64,000 nucleotides of DNA from GWE2-42-39 sp942493345 (GTDB taxonomy: Bacteria > Bacteroidota > Bacteroidia > Bacteroidales > Prolixibacteraceae): the NCBI GenBank assembly GCA_942493345.1, contig OW818695.1, forward strand, positions 868,001 to 932,000. The letters run 5' to 3'. Positions within the stretch are counted from its first letter, which is position 1; each line of letters opens with the position of its first letter. The position numbers and the translations under genes were made by a program. The notes beneath the pieces are model-generated. The model ran no database searches. It had not been told where the DNA came from and saw only the letters and a program-made list of their open reading frames with translations. This document shows, in pieces, positions 19,088-30,100 of the stretch.

Positions 19088-19183
19088 ATAAAGCAAAAAC
19101 GTATCGATTACCGGTGCAATTTTACCTTTTTTGAAGCGAAAAATAGAAACAAACAATTGTACACATATTTAAAAAGTATCCCG

Positions 19184-22100
19184 ATGAATAAGAATACACG
19201 AAAACAGGCTTTAAAAACCTTTCGTTTAACGGCCATCTTATCTGTTTTATTCCTGCCTACTTTTTCTCAGCAAAAGGCGCTCTTCCAAAATCCGCCGGAT
19301 GAAAATCGTCCCTCAATATTTTGGGACTGGATGGATGATCTTGTTACAAAAAAAGGAATTACATCGGATCTCGAACATTTTCAAAAATCTGGCATCCGAG
19401 GTACATTGATTATGTTGGTCGGTAGTGAAACAGGAAATTATCCTTTATGGGAAAAACATAATATGCCCCATCCTGTCGTTTCGCAAACCCCCGATTTTTT
19501 TAACATGTGGAAATTTGCTGCCGAAGAATCAAACCGTTTGGGTTTAACAATTACGACTCAGTTAGGCCCGGGTTGGTGCCATAGCGGTGGCCCTTGGGTT
19601 AAGCCAGAACAAGCGGTACAACATTTAGTATTTACTGAAACAGAAACCATAAAAGGCCCGTTAAAAAATACCAAAATCATATTAGGAAAAGATGGGCTGG
19701 ATTTAGGGAATGCCTATCATTCTGATTTAATTAAAGAAGACAATCCCAACTGGGTGCAAATAAATCTTGGCAAACCCTCAAAAATTGACGAGGTTATACT
19801 TTACCCGTTTCAAAATGGTGAGATTGTCGATTTTGGCTTCCCCCGACAATTCATGATCGAAATCGCAAACCGCGAAGATTTTTCGGATAAAAAACTATTC
19901 TATACAACTACTTCAGACTATCCCTCTCCAAACTCCAAACCTGTTTCTGTAAAAGGGAATGGAACGGGGCAATACATCCGTTTAACTACGATTAAAAATT
20001 ACATCTTAACCCGCGACAACAACTTCTCTTATCCGCTGTCGTTAAAAGAAATCGAAATACTCAGCAATGGTAAAAATGTTGCAAAGAATGCTGAAGTCAA
20101 AGCATCGTCAACGATCGAAAAATACGATTATTCCGTAAAATCTCTTACCGATAATTACAATGGAATAAGTCATCGGGAAGAAAATAATACGTACAATTTA
20201 AATCAACCCGGAGGACAACATTTTACGACTGATATTTCGACCATTGCCTACCCCGATAAAGAAATTATAAAACCGGAAGAAGTGATCGAGCTAACCGGGA
20301 AATTAAATAAAAATGAGCTCAATTGGGATGTTCCATCCGGAAACTGGAAAATAAGAAGGTACGCCATGAGAAATGCCATGGCATTTAACCGGCCAGCGCC
20401 AATTGGTGGAAAAGGATTAGAGTGCGACAAGTTTGATAAAGACGCCGTCGATGCCATGTTTGACGGAATGGTTGGCCGGTATTTAAAAGAATCGCCACAG
20501 CTGGCGGGCACAACCATAAAAGGATTTGAAGCAGATAGCTGGGAAGTTGGCAATCCCGAATGGACATGGAAATTCAAAGAAGAATTTATAAAACGCAGAG
20601 GGTACGATCCCACACCTTGGCTGATCACCTATAAAACAGGACAAATAGTTGGCAACCAGGAACTGACCAAACGTTTTTTGAATGACATGTACCTTACACA
20701 GAACGACCTGTTTGCTGATAATTTTTTCACTCACCTCAAGAATAAAGCGACTTCCTTCGGGATGGACTTTATGACCGAACCCTATATGGCGCCTTTTGAT
20801 CCAATCAGAATGGGCGGAAAAGTACAGATTCCTACTGGAGAGTTTTGGGTAAGCGGAGATTATCTTAATTCGTTAAGATGGGCCAGCAGTTCAGCACATA
20901 CTTATGGCCGGAAAATAGTTGCAGCCGAATCGTTTACCGGCAGGTGGAACGATGGAAACTGGAAGATGGACCCATTTGGAATAAAACGAATTGGTGATTT
21001 GGCTTTTTGCTGCGGCGTAAATAAAATGTTTCTGCATGGTACAGCCATGCAGCCTTGGGGCACCGATGTGAAACCGGGCATGCCGATGATGTTTTGGGGA
21101 ACCATGTTTGCGCCCGGACAGACATGGCTTGAGCCGGGAAAAGTTTGGATTGATTATATTTCCAGATGCCAGTACATCTTAAGCGAAGGTTTGAATGTGG
21201 CAGATGTTGCCGGTATTATGCCGACGTTAAACTGGAAGGATGCAATGCCCGGCGGGTTACACAAAAAATACAATTATGACTTAGTTTCCGAAGAAAGTCT
21301 TTTGAATGAAATGGATTGGAGAGATGGTTATTTCGAACTTCCTTCCGGAGCAAAATACCGCGTACTCTTTCTGCCAAAAACGAATGGGCAAATGGACGCA
21401 GGTCTCATTAAAAAACTAACAAAACTGGCGCAAAAAGGTGGAATAATAGTTTGCCAGGACAAGCCACAAACCTCGACAAGTTTATCCAATTATCCAAAAT
21501 GCGATGAAGATGTTAAAAATGCAGTTTCAGCGCTTTGGGGCAAGTGCGACGGAAAAACAATTTTTGAAAATTCTGTTGGTAAAGGAAAACTGGTTTGGAT
21601 GAATGCAATCTGGACAGATATTGAAGATCCGGAAGGAAAATATTACAGGGATACACGCGCCGAAAACTATACTTTTTACAGCAAACCTGCATCGACAAAC
21701 TACTGGTCCGATGAATTCTTAAAACTTATAAATACCGTTAGCCAGCCTGATGTTGAAGTTTTAAAAGCAGGAGGGAAAGCCATGGCCTGGGGTGGATTTG
21801 AAGAAACTACCCGGGGAACAAGAGAAGGAGAAAGTGCTATTGCCTGGATACATCGCCGAATAGGGAACAATGAGGTATATTTTGTTTCGAGCCAGGTAGG
21901 CAGCAACAATGAAAGTGAACTGATTTTCAGAGTAAAAGGTAAAATACCTGAAATATGGGATGCCGAAACAGGGAAGTATTATAAACCGGAAAAATGGATT
22001 GAAGAAGGAGAGCGGACAAAGATCTCAATCTCGTTTCGCCCCATGGGTTCTGTATTTGTAGTTTTCAAACCCGCCTCAGAAGCCATAACAGGCTTGCCTG

Positions 22101-22711
22101 TTTATAACGTAGCACCAAAAATAAAATCAGAAATTCTGCTTTCAGAAAAATGGCAGGTAACTTTCCCTGCCGGGTACGGAGCTCCGGAAAACGCAGAATT
22201 GGCATCCGGATCATTAACCGACAGTCCGGTTAACGGAATAAAATATTTTTCGGGCACAACCACTTATAACACATCGGTTTCATTTACCGATCAGCAATTA
22301 AAATCGACCATCATTTTGGATCTTGGTACAGTTAGAAATCTTGCCGAAGTAATTGTAAACAATGTTTCAGCGGGAGTTTTATGGAACCCGCCATTTGTAT
22401 CAGATATCACTTCACTGTTAAAACCGGGTAAAAATTCATTAACCGTTAAAGTTACCAACACCTGGTGGAACCGTATGGTGGGCGACGAACAGCTTCCTGA
22501 AGATTTGAAATGGGGTAAAAAAATTCCATATCATGGCGCTGGCGATTACCGGGGATATCCATTGTTGGAAATTCCTGAATGGGTATGGTCGGGAGAAGAA
22601 CGCCCATCAAAAGACAGGGTAACTTTTAGCACGTGGAAATATGTCGAAAAGGATTCTCCATTGGAACCTTCGGGTTTAATAGGGCCGGTTAAACTGCTGA
22701 TTGCAGAATAA
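19184..22711 (+). CDS. GH106-family alpha-L-rhamnosidase, large form
   Basis: A 1175-residue exported enzyme. The ATG at 19184 gives a signal peptide ending LPTFSQ; an earlier in-frame TTG (19157) has no such logic. Family blocks: IFWDWMDDLVTKKGITSDL (about 43-62), LGPGWCHSGGPWVKPEQAV, PSGNWKIRRYAMRNAM, KGLECDKFDKDAVD. Conserved acids are E454 (DSWE), E553 (GEFW) and E582 (AESFT). An inserted jelly-roll region precedes the barrel half, and a GH2-like sugar-binding domain ends the protein (VTNTWWNRMVGDEQLPEDL). It is a close paralog of the gene at 35165, sharing long near-identical stretches, so the two arose by duplication. A terminator overlaps its stop codon. Confidence 0.87.
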   Translation: MNKNTRKQALKTFRLTAILSVLFLPTFSQQKALFQNPPDENRPSIFWDWMDDLVTKKGITSDLEHFQKSGIRGTLIMLVGSETGNYPLWEKHNMPHPVVSQTPDFFNMWKFAAEESNRLGLTITTQLGPGWCHSGGPWVKPEQAVQHLVFTETETIKGPLKNTKIILGKDGLDLGNAYHSDLIKEDNPNWVQINLGKPSKIDEVILYPFQNGEIVDFGFPRQFMIEIANREDFSDKKLFYTTTSDYPSPNSKPVSVKGNGTGQYIRLTTIKNYILTRDNNFSYPLSLKEIEILSNGKNVAKNAEVKASSTIEKYDYSVKSLTDNYNGISHREENNTYNLNQPGGQHFTTDISTIAYPDKEIIKPEEVIELTGKLNKNELNWDVPSGNWKIRRYAMRNAMAFNRPAPIGGKGLECDKFDKDAVDAMFDGMVGRYLKESPQLAGTTIKGFEADSWEVGNPEWTWKFKEEFIKRRGYDPTPWLITYKTGQIVGNQELTKRFLNDMYLTQNDLFADNFFTHLKNKATSFGMDFMTEPYMAPFDPIRMGGKVQIPTGEFWVSGDYLNSLRWASSSAHTYGRKIVAAESFTGRWNDGNWKMDPFGIKRIGDLAFCCGVNKMFLHGTAMQPWGTDVKPGMPMMFWGTMFAPGQTWLEPGKVWIDYISRCQYILSEGLNVADVAGIMPTLNWKDAMPGGLHKKYNYDLVSEESLLNEMDWRDGYFELPSGAKYRVLFLPKTNGQMDAGLIKKLTKLAQKGGIIVCQDKPQTSTSLSNYPKCDEDVKNAVSALWGKCDGKTIFENSVGKGKLVWMNAIWTDIEDPEGKYYRDTRAENYTFYSKPASTNYWSDEFLKLINTVSQPDVEVLKAGGKAMAWGGFEETTRGTREGESAIAWIHRRIGNNEVYFVSSQVGSNNESELIFRVKGKIPEIWDAETGKYYKPEKWIEEGERTKISISFRPMGSVFVVFKPASEAITGLPVYNVAPKIKSEILLSEKWQVTFPAGYGAPENAELASGSLTDSPVNGIKYFSGTTTYNTSVSFTDQQLKSTIILDLGTVRNLAEVIVNNVSAGVLWNPPFVSDITSLLKPGKNSLTVKVTNTWWNRMVGDEQLPEDLKWGKKIPYHGAGDYRGYPLLEIPEWVWSGEERPSKDRVTFSTWKYVEKDSPLEPSGLIGPVKLLIAE

Positions 22712-22728
22712 ACCCGAGCCGGGTTTTA
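22710..22728 (+). terminator. Rho-independent terminator at end of GH106 gene
   Basis: A perfect 7-bp stem, aaacccg (22710-22716) and cgggttt (22720-22726), with a 3-base loop, followed by tatt. The left arm overlaps the TAA stop of the preceding gene. It separates the GH106 transcript from the lipoprotein gene at 22824. Confidence 0.75.
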
Positions 22729-22823
22729 TTGGCAACACAGCACATAACAAACTCGAATACAGATAATTTAAAAATAGTTACCAAATTACAGATCAATAAA
22801 ATAGCTACTAAACTAAACTCATT

Positions 22824-24680
22824 ATGAAAAGAAAAATTGTTTCTTGGGGTTTTTGCGCCCTTTTACTGTTGGCAGCGTGTACAAAAGATCTGCTGCTTGA
22901 TCCCTATTCAAATAACCGCAGTCCGAATGGTATCAATACCCAATATCGAACCGAACCAAACCGTTATATGATGTTATGCGAAACGGCTAACAATCAGATT
23001 CTAATTGTTAACGCTACTACAGGAAGCGATTACTGGTCATGGAACGCATCGGACGACTCGAATATTTTAAGCGCTGACAAACCCTACTTCACAGACCCGA
23101 CTGATGCCAAACGAGTTTTGGATGGAGCATATATCCTGGCAAGTTTTAATTCAGGGCCAAGCGGCGCACCCGATTCCGAAAGAGGAGGAGTGGCATTAAT
23201 AAAATATCCTGAAGGAAATACTGTATTTTATTCCCGTTGCGGCTATCAGCCCCATTCTGCCGAAATTTTGCCAGATGGGAATGTAATAGTAGTATCAAGC
23301 GCTACCGGGGGAGGAATAACTTTGTTTAAGATGGATCGGGCAAACTTACCTTCCACTTCATTCTCAAGATCAATTCCATTAACCTTTGTTCATGGTGCAG
23401 CATGGGATAAAAAAAGGCAAAGGCTTTATGTGGCAGGTCAGAATGTTATTTATTCATACAAATATGATTTTAATATTAATTCGCCAAACCTGATTGCGGT
23501 TTCATCAGAAAACATCACACTACCATGGGAAGACAGAAATGCCCATGATCTGTTTCCGGTATACGACCAGGATGCACTCTGGCTGTCGGCACAACATGTT
23601 TATAAAATAGACATGCCCACACGAACATGGTCGGAATCCGACACTTTGGTTCGTGTAAAAAGTGTTTCGTCAGGACCTACCGGATATAAGAATGTCGTCC
23701 TGCAATCATCATCATCAACATCATATACAAATAATAAGGTTATTGAACTGGTAACAAAAAGTACCGTATTTCAACGTACAGGTCTTGCTATTTACAAGGC
23801 TAGATGGCATTTTCAAGCAGGCACACCATTTAGTTACCGAAACAGCTCTGCGAAAATTCTGGATTTTAATAATGATGGAAAAACTGATTTTGCACTTTTT
23901 AACGTCAGTGGTTCACCTACAAAATGGAAAGTGTATGGAGATGATGAATACCGCCAGACCTATGGCTCGGGCAGTCAGATTCCGGTTCCAGCCGATTATG
24001 ATGGCGATGGCCGAACCGATGAAGCAGTTTGGGATCCTGCAGATTTTAACTGGCATATAACTACAGCCGCTGATGTAGCCTGGGGAACGACAAATGATAT
24101 CCCTGTTCCTGCCGATTACGACGGAAACGGCATTGATGATGTCGCAGTTTGGAGGCCAAGTAATGGCAATTGGTATATAAAAAACCAAACAACGATAACC
24201 TATGGCGTATCCACCGATATTCCTGCTCCTGCTGATTATACTGGCGATGGGAATGCAGATGCAGCTGTACTGAGGCCTGCAAGTGGAGGTAACAACAACA
24301 AATTCTATATTAAAAACAATACGACAATAGATTTTGGAACGACCGATCTCACGATTCCTGTCCCTGGCGACTTTGACGGAGATGGAGATTCGGATATTGC
24401 AGCTTACAGTAAAGTTACCGGCAAATGGACAATTAAAGGTTTAAATGGTTATTCGTCAACAATTAATGCGAATGTTATCGTTTCTTTTTCATCCAGTGAC
24501 ATTCCCTGTGCCGGTGATTTCTTAGAATTGGATAAAAGTCAGGCTGCAATTTATCGCCCTTCGACAGGCACGTTGTACGTTTACAATAACGGTTCGGTAA
24601 CAACAATGGTTATTTCATCAGTTTCCGGATTCAAATTATTGAATTTGCCTTACTCAATCCGTAAGTCCTTTTTCCCTTAA
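22824..24680 (+). CDS. Surface lipoprotein: beta-propeller domain plus FG-GAP/VCBS-like repeats
   Basis: A 618-residue lipoprotein with a lipobox ending LLAAC near residue 19. Residues about 45-330 resemble the DUF6528-type propeller found in Bacteroidota (LCETANNQILIVN, PHSAEILPDGNVIVVSSA, FVHGAAWDKKRQRLYVAG). From about residue 340 six repeats of ~40 residues follow, each with an IPVPADYDGDG-like calcium loop (DxDxDG) then AVWRPS and WYIK; the sixth is degenerate. The protein ends LPYSIRKSFFP, almost the same tail as the phosphoesterase at 31634 (LPYAVRSVYFP). No catalytic motif is evident; surface binding or scaffolding is an inference. It is bracketed by two terminators, so it is probably monocistronic. 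Confidence 0.75.
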   Translation: MKRKIVSWGFCALLLLAACTKDLLLDPYSNNRSPNGINTQYRTEPNRYMMLCETANNQILIVNATTGSDYWSWNASDDSNILSADKPYFTDPTDAKRVLDGAYILASFNSGPSGAPDSERGGVALIKYPEGNTVFYSRCGYQPHSAEILPDGNVIVVSSATGGGITLFKMDRANLPSTSFSRSIPLTFVHGAAWDKKRQRLYVAGQNVIYSYKYDFNINSPNLIAVSSENITLPWEDRNAHDLFPVYDQDALWLSAQHVYKIDMPTRTWSESDTLVRVKSVSSGPTGYKNVVLQSSSSTSYTNNKVIELVTKSTVFQRTGLAIYKARWHFQAGTPFSYRNSSAKILDFNNDGKTDFALFNVSGSPTKWKVYGDDEYRQTYGSGSQIPVPADYDGDGRTDEAVWDPADFNWHITTAADVAWGTTNDIPVPADYDGNGIDDVAVWRPSNGNWYIKNQTTITYGVSTDIPAPADYTGDGNADAAVLRPASGGNNNKFYIKNNTTIDFGTTDLTIPVPGDFDGDGDSDIAAYSKVTGKWTIKGLNGYSSTINANVIVSFSSSDIPCAGDFLELDKSQAAIYRPSTGTLYVYNNGSVTTMVISSVSGFKLLNLPYSIRKSFFP

Positions 24681-24709
24681 CCATTTAATTCAATTTACAG
24701 AATAGATAT

Positions 24710-24736
24710 GCCCCTTCTGCGATAGGAAGGGGCTTT
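24710..24736 (+). terminator. Rho-independent terminator after propeller lipoprotein
   Basis: A perfect 8-bp stem, gccccttc (24710-24717) and gaaggggc (24726-24733), with an 8-base loop, followed directly by ttt. It is 29 bp after the stop codon and isolates the lipoprotein gene from the phosphodiesterase gene that follows. Confidence 0.85.
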
Positions 24737-24793
24737 CAAAAGACAGGATGCATTAAATAAAAGCAACCTAATTTATCTGATAATCAATCAAAG

Positions 24794-25702
24794 ATGAACA
24801 AGAAAAATATTTTTTTATTTCTGGCGCTGCTGCTTGGATTTCTAAATGTATATCCACAAAATCAACTTCCGGTTGATAAAATAGCAAATGAGCTGAAAAA
24901 TCCATCGTCAAAAAAAGTTTTGGTAGCTGTACACAGAGCAGACTGGCGAAATTTCCCCGAAAATTCTATTGAAGGAATAAAAAGTGCAATAGAAATGGGT
25001 GTCGATATGGTCGAAATTGACGTTAGTAAAACGAAAGATGGAAAGCTGGTTTTAATGCACGACAAAACAATAGATCGTACTACCACCGGCAAGGGCAATG
25101 TTTCTGACTGGACATTGGATTCGCTCAAAACATTATTTCTACGAAGCGGGCATGGTCAGCCGTCGCGATTCAAAATTCCGACCCTGGAAGAAGCCATGTT
25201 AACTGCAAAAGGGAAAGTGCTGGTAAACCTGGATAAATGTTACGATTATTTTCCGGAAGCATATAAAATACTAATGGAGACAAATACGATTGGGCAAACA
25301 GTAATCAAAGCTCAAAAACCGTATGAAACAGTCAATAAAGAATTTGGCGCTTATCTGGACAAGGTTATTTTTATGCCTATCATTGATCTGGACAAACCTG
25401 ATGCAGCAAAACTGGTTGATGGATATTTGAAAAATTACAAACCTGTTGCGTTTGAATTTATTTTCAAAAAAGAAGAATCAGCAACCCCGGAGATTCTAAA
25501 TAAAGTGACAAAAAATGGGTCAAAAGTTTGGATTAACAGTTTGTGGGCATCATTGAACGGGGGGCATGATGATGACCTTGCAGTACAAAAAGATAAGGAT
25601 AGTACATATGGATGGATTCTGAGTAAGAAAGCCACGATTATTCAAACAGACAGGCCAATCCTGTTATTGAATTATCTCAAAGAAAAAAAGTTACATAAAT
25701 AA
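24794..25702 (+). CDS. Glycerophosphodiester phosphodiesterase family protein (exported)
   Basis: A 302-residue protein with a Sec signal ending NVYPQ (about residue 22). GDPD motifs are complete: H47-R48 in VAVHRADW, then PENSIEGI, EIDVSKTKDG and LMHDKTIDRTT. The family hydrolyses glycerophosphodiesters to glycerol-3-phosphate and an alcohol by a calcium-dependent TIM barrel; here it would act in the periplasm. The GlpT-like transporter gene starts 42 bp downstream, which fits release followed by uptake of glycerol-3-phosphate. The true leaving group could be a glycan hydroxyl (inference). Confidence 0.9.
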   Translation: MNKKNIFLFLALLLGFLNVYPQNQLPVDKIANELKNPSSKKVLVAVHRADWRNFPENSIEGIKSAIEMGVDMVEIDVSKTKDGKLVLMHDKTIDRTTTGKGNVSDWTLDSLKTLFLRSGHGQPSRFKIPTLEEAMLTAKGKVLVNLDKCYDYFPEAYKILMETNTIGQTVIKAQKPYETVNKEFGAYLDKVIFMPIIDLDKPDAAKLVDGYLKNYKPVAFEFIFKKEESATPEILNKVTKNGSKVWINSLWASLNGGHDDDLAVQKDKDSTYGWILSKKATIIQTDRPILLLNYLKEKKLHK

Positions 25703-25744
25703 AAACTTAAGCACAGTAATTAAAAATTAGTTTATCGCATTTAA

Positions 25745-27073
25745 ATGGCATTAAAATCCTTTTTCTCTTATTTTAAACCGGAAGAGCATGTTGCTTTTGA
25801 CACCGAAGAAACAGAAGAGCAGGCAAGAAAGCGCTATAAGAAATTGCGCATTAGTGTGTTTTTATCCGCAACAATAGGATACGGGCTTTATTATGTTTGT
25901 CGGTTAAGCATAAATGTGATGAAAAAGCCTTTGGTTGACAACAACATTTTATCTGAATCACAGCTCGGCATTGTGGGTTCTGCCCTATTCTTTTCATACG
26001 CTATCGGAAAACTTGTAAATGGGTTCCTGGTCGACAGAAGCAATATCAAGAAGTTTATGGCCTTTGGATTGTTGATTTCTGCAATAATCAATTTTGCACT
26101 CGGGTATGTCGAAGCATTTCTGTTTTTCGTCATTCTATGGGGCGTTAACGGATGGTTTCAAAGCATGGGGGCTCCACCTGCGATTGTATCTATGTCGAGG
26201 TGGTTTAACAACAAGGAAAGAGGAACATATTACGGGTTCTTTAGCGCCAGTCATAATTTGGGCGAGGCATTCACATATATTTTTACCGCATTGGTCGTAT
26301 CGTACATTGGCTGGCAATGGGGTTTCATCGGCGCCGGATTTGCCGGTTTGCTTGGCGTGGCAATTATTATGTTGTTTCTTCATGATACACCGCAATCAAA
26401 AGGGTTAAAACCTATAATGAAAATTGTTCCTGAAAAAGAAATATTAAGCTTGCAATTAAACGTTTTGAAGAATCCGGCGATCTGGATTCTTGCCCTTTCC
26501 AGCTCGCTGATGTATGTAAGCAGATATTCAATTACCAGCTGGGGAGTTTTCTTTTTACAGGAAGAACGAAATTACAGTACCGTACTGGCCAGCTCTATTA
26601 TTTCGGTAAGTTCTGTAGGCGGAATATTTGGAAATATATTTTCAGGTTGGGTCAGCGATAAGTTTTTTAAAGGTCGCCGAAATATACCGGCTTTGATATT
26701 CGGTATACTGAATACAGTTGCTCTGGCTGTTTTTTTATTATTTCCGGCAGGCAACCTATGGATCGAATTTTCGGCGATGGGAGTTTTCGGTTTTTCAATC
26801 GGGGTGCTGATTTGTTATTTGGCAGGATTGATGGCTGTCGATATCGTTCCCAAAAGTGTTAGCGGAGCAGCCATCGGCATCGTAGGAATTGCAAGCTATA
26901 TAGGCGCCGGATTACAGGATATTTTGAGCGGAAGAATTATAGAGAACAGCAAAAGCGTAGTGAATGGCATTGCGACATACGATTTTTCATATATATCATT
27001 CTTATGGATCGGAGCAGCAGCAGCATCTTTTGTTCTGTGCATTTTTATATGGAATGCCAAAGCGAAAGATTAA
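25745..27073 (+). CDS. GlpT/UhpT-type organophosphate:phosphate antiporter (MFS)
   Basis: A 442-residue inner-membrane transporter with about 12 hydrophobic segments and no cleavable signal. OPA-family traits: GYGLYYVCRLSINVMKKPL with R53, and a second arginine, R260, in YVSRYSITSWG. By pattern these match the two phosphate-binding arginines of E. coli GlpT (R45 and R269, from memory). GWFQSMGAPPAIVSMSRWF and the ERGTYYGFFSASHNLGEAF loop are also typical. It would import glycerol-3-phosphate or a related organophosphate in exchange for phosphate. It lies between a GDPD gene and a GH106 gene, and there is no terminator on either side, so co-transcription is likely. Confidence 0.9.
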   Translation: MALKSFFSYFKPEEHVAFDTEETEEQARKRYKKLRISVFLSATIGYGLYYVCRLSINVMKKPLVDNNILSESQLGIVGSALFFSYAIGKLVNGFLVDRSNIKKFMAFGLLISAIINFALGYVEAFLFFVILWGVNGWFQSMGAPPAIVSMSRWFNNKERGTYYGFFSASHNLGEAFTYIFTALVVSYIGWQWGFIGAGFAGLLGVAIIMLFLHDTPQSKGLKPIMKIVPEKEILSLQLNVLKNPAIWILALSSSLMYVSRYSITSWGVFFLQEERNYSTVLASSIISVSSVGGIFGNIFSGWVSDKFFKGRRNIPALIFGILNTVALAVFLLFPAGNLWIEFSAMGVFGFSIGVLICYLAGLMAVDIVPKSVSGAAIGIVGIASYIGAGLQDILSGRIIENSKSVVNGIATYDFSYISFLWIGAAAASFVLCIFIWNAKAKD

Positions 27074-27123
27074 TACATTTTAAATTTTAAAAAATACAAA
27101 ATACAACTAAAACAGAGACAGGC

Positions 27124-30100
27124 ATGAATAAATTATCAATCACTTATTTGCTTATAAATCTATTTGCAGGTTTATATCTGGGAAAAGACGTTCAGGGGCA
27201 GGAAAATTTTAAAAAGATAACCGATCTGAAACAAATCTTCACGAGTCCACCCGATGATGCTAAACCTTGGGTTTACTGGTATTGGATGCGATCTGCGGTT
27301 ACCAGCGAGGGGATTGCAGCCGATCTAAAGGCGATGCAGGAGCAAGGAATTGGAGGTGCTTATCTTATGACAATTGAGGAAACCCCAAATCCTCCCTTCA
27401 TTATTCCCACAGCTGCTCCTTTAACTCCGGAGTGGTGGCAATTGGTGCGTTTCACCATGGCAGAGGCCAATCGATTGGGTGTAAAACTTGCCATGACACC
27501 CTGCGATGGATGGGCATTGGCCGGCGGTCCATGGATTACCCCCGAGCTATCAATGCAAAAAGTGGTTTGGACAAAAACCAATACCAAAGGCAACAAAATT
27601 TTTGATGAAACATTAAAACAGCCTGAAACCTACAAAGGATATTATAAAGATATCGCCGTTTATGCTTACCCATCGCTTGAGGGAACCGACTTGTCTACAC
27701 AAACAATCGTTCCGAAAGTAACTTCCAGCATACAAAATGAAGCCATTCAACTTCTGGTAACACCCGGAAATAAAAAGGATTTTAGCAGTACTGAAAATTG
27801 CTGGATACAAATGGAATTCCCCAAACCGTTCACATGCCGTTCAATAACAATCAAAACCAATCGAAGCAATTACCAGTCTGAAAGGCTAATTGTTGAGATA
27901 AGTGATAACGGGAAAGAATTTAAATCGTTAGGACGTTTGCAAGCTCCCCGCCATGGATGGCAGGATAAAGGAATGAATGTGACTCACAGCATTCAACCTG
28001 TTTCAGCCAAATATTTCCGTTTTGTTTTTGATCCGGAGGGTTCTGAACCTGGTTCTGAAGATCTTGATTTTGCAAAATTTAAACCTGAACTGAAATTTTG
28101 TGGCATTGAACTTTCCGCCGAGCCAAAAATACATCAGTACGAAGGTAAAACCGGAGAAGTCTGGCGCATTAGTAAACGCACTACAAGCACACAACTACCG
28201 GACGAATTATGCGTCCCTAAAAATAAACTAATCAATATCTCCGACAAATTAAGTGCCGATGGTCGTTTGGTATGGGATGTTCCTGCCGGCAACTGGACAA
28301 TTATAAGAATCGGACATACTTCTACCGGGTATGAAAACGCCCATGCAGGCTCAGCGACCGGGCTGGAATGTGATAAATTTAGTCCGGCAGTAGCCAAAAT
28401 ACAGTTTGATGGCTGGTTTGGCGAAGCCCTGCGTTTGGGTGGACTGGATGCAACAAGCCAAGCCGTTAAAATATTTCACGTAGATAGTTGGGAATGTGTC
28501 AGCCAAAACTGGTCTTCGGCTTTTGCTTCAGAATTTAAAAATCGAAGGGGATATGATTTAATCGATTACCTTCCGGTGATGGCAGGTGTGCCTGTTGAAA
28601 GTGCAGATATATCGGAAAAGGTATTGAGCGATGTGCGGCAAACCATAACCGAGCTTACTACCGATAACTTCTTTGGTGAGTTGCAAAAGCTGGCACACGA
28701 AAAAGGCTGTACATTTAGCGCCGAAAGTGTTGCTCCAACCATGACCGGCGAAGGAATGCTGCATTTTAAAAATGTTGATATTCCGATGGGCGAATTCTGG
28801 TATCGAAGCCCAACACATGATAAACCAAACGATATTTTAGACGCTGTTTCCGGCGGACATATTTATGGTAAAAACATCATTCAGTCCGAAGCCTTTACCG
28901 AATTGCGCTTAATGTGGGACGAACATCCGGCAATGTTAAAAACCCTTACCGACAGGAGTTTTGCAACAGGCATTAACCGCTTTGTGCTTCATGTAAATGC
29001 ACATAATCCGTGGATCGACCGGAAACCGGGAATGACCCTTGATGGTATCGGCTTGTTTTTCCAGCGTGACCAAACCTGGTGGAAACCCGGCAAGGCATGG
29101 ATCGATTATATACAGCGGAGCCAGGCTTTATTACAACAAGGAAAACCCGTAGCAGATATTGCCGTTTTTACGGGTGAGGAGATTCCTGCCCGCGCAATAC
29201 TTCCCGACAGATTAGTGACTTCATTGCCTGGTATATTTGGAGCAGAACGTGTAAAACAAGAAAAAGAGCGGCTGGCAAATAAAAACATTCCGATGCGTGA
29301 AATCACTGAAGGGTTTCCCTCGACAGCCAACCTGGCCGATCCCGAAAATTGGGTCGATCCGTTAAAAGGATATGCCTACGACTCCTTCAACCGGGATGCC
29401 CTTTTGAGATTGGCAACTGTTCGTAATGGCAGAATTGAATTGCCCGGCGGCGCCAGTTATGGACTTTTGGTTATACCAGGCGCTAGTCAAATGATACCCG
29501 ATGCTGGTATTATGTCGCCCGAAGTAATCGAAAAACTGGTGGAATTGGCGAAAGCCGGTGCAACCATCATGATCAACGAAAACCCGAGACAATCAACAGG
29601 CATGCAAGATGATGCAAGGGTTAAAAAAGGTTTAATGCAGTTATTATCCAATCCTGATTTTAAAATAATCAGAGGTCCATACCAAGATAACAACTTCGAT
29701 AAGTTAAATATCAAAAGGGATGTGATATTAACAGATGTCAATGGGAATTATGCTCCTGATATTGCATGGATCCATCGAACAGGCAATGATTTTGAAATTT
29801 ATTTTATTTCGAATCAGCAAGACACCAAACGCACCATCAATATTTCGCTTCGCGAAACAGGTTGTTCACCTGAACTATGGGACGCACTTACTGCTGAAAC
29901 CCATTTAGCAAGTAATTGGAAGGTAAAAAACGGAAGAACTGAACTTCCGTTAGATCTTGAAGCCAATGGATCAATGTTCATCGTCATGAGAAAAAGTGCA
30001 GGTGAAACGGCAGAAAAAATGCCCAAAATCGGAAAATCAAAAATAATTAAAGAGCTGACAAATACATGGAAAGTTAAATTTAACCCGGATTTTGGCGGAC

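Noticed and set aside
20248..20628. Long minus-strand open frames inside the GH106 genes (for example here and at 47350-47748)
   Set aside because: They lie antisense to strongly supported coding sequence, have no recognisable motif or start context, and occur as expected shadows.
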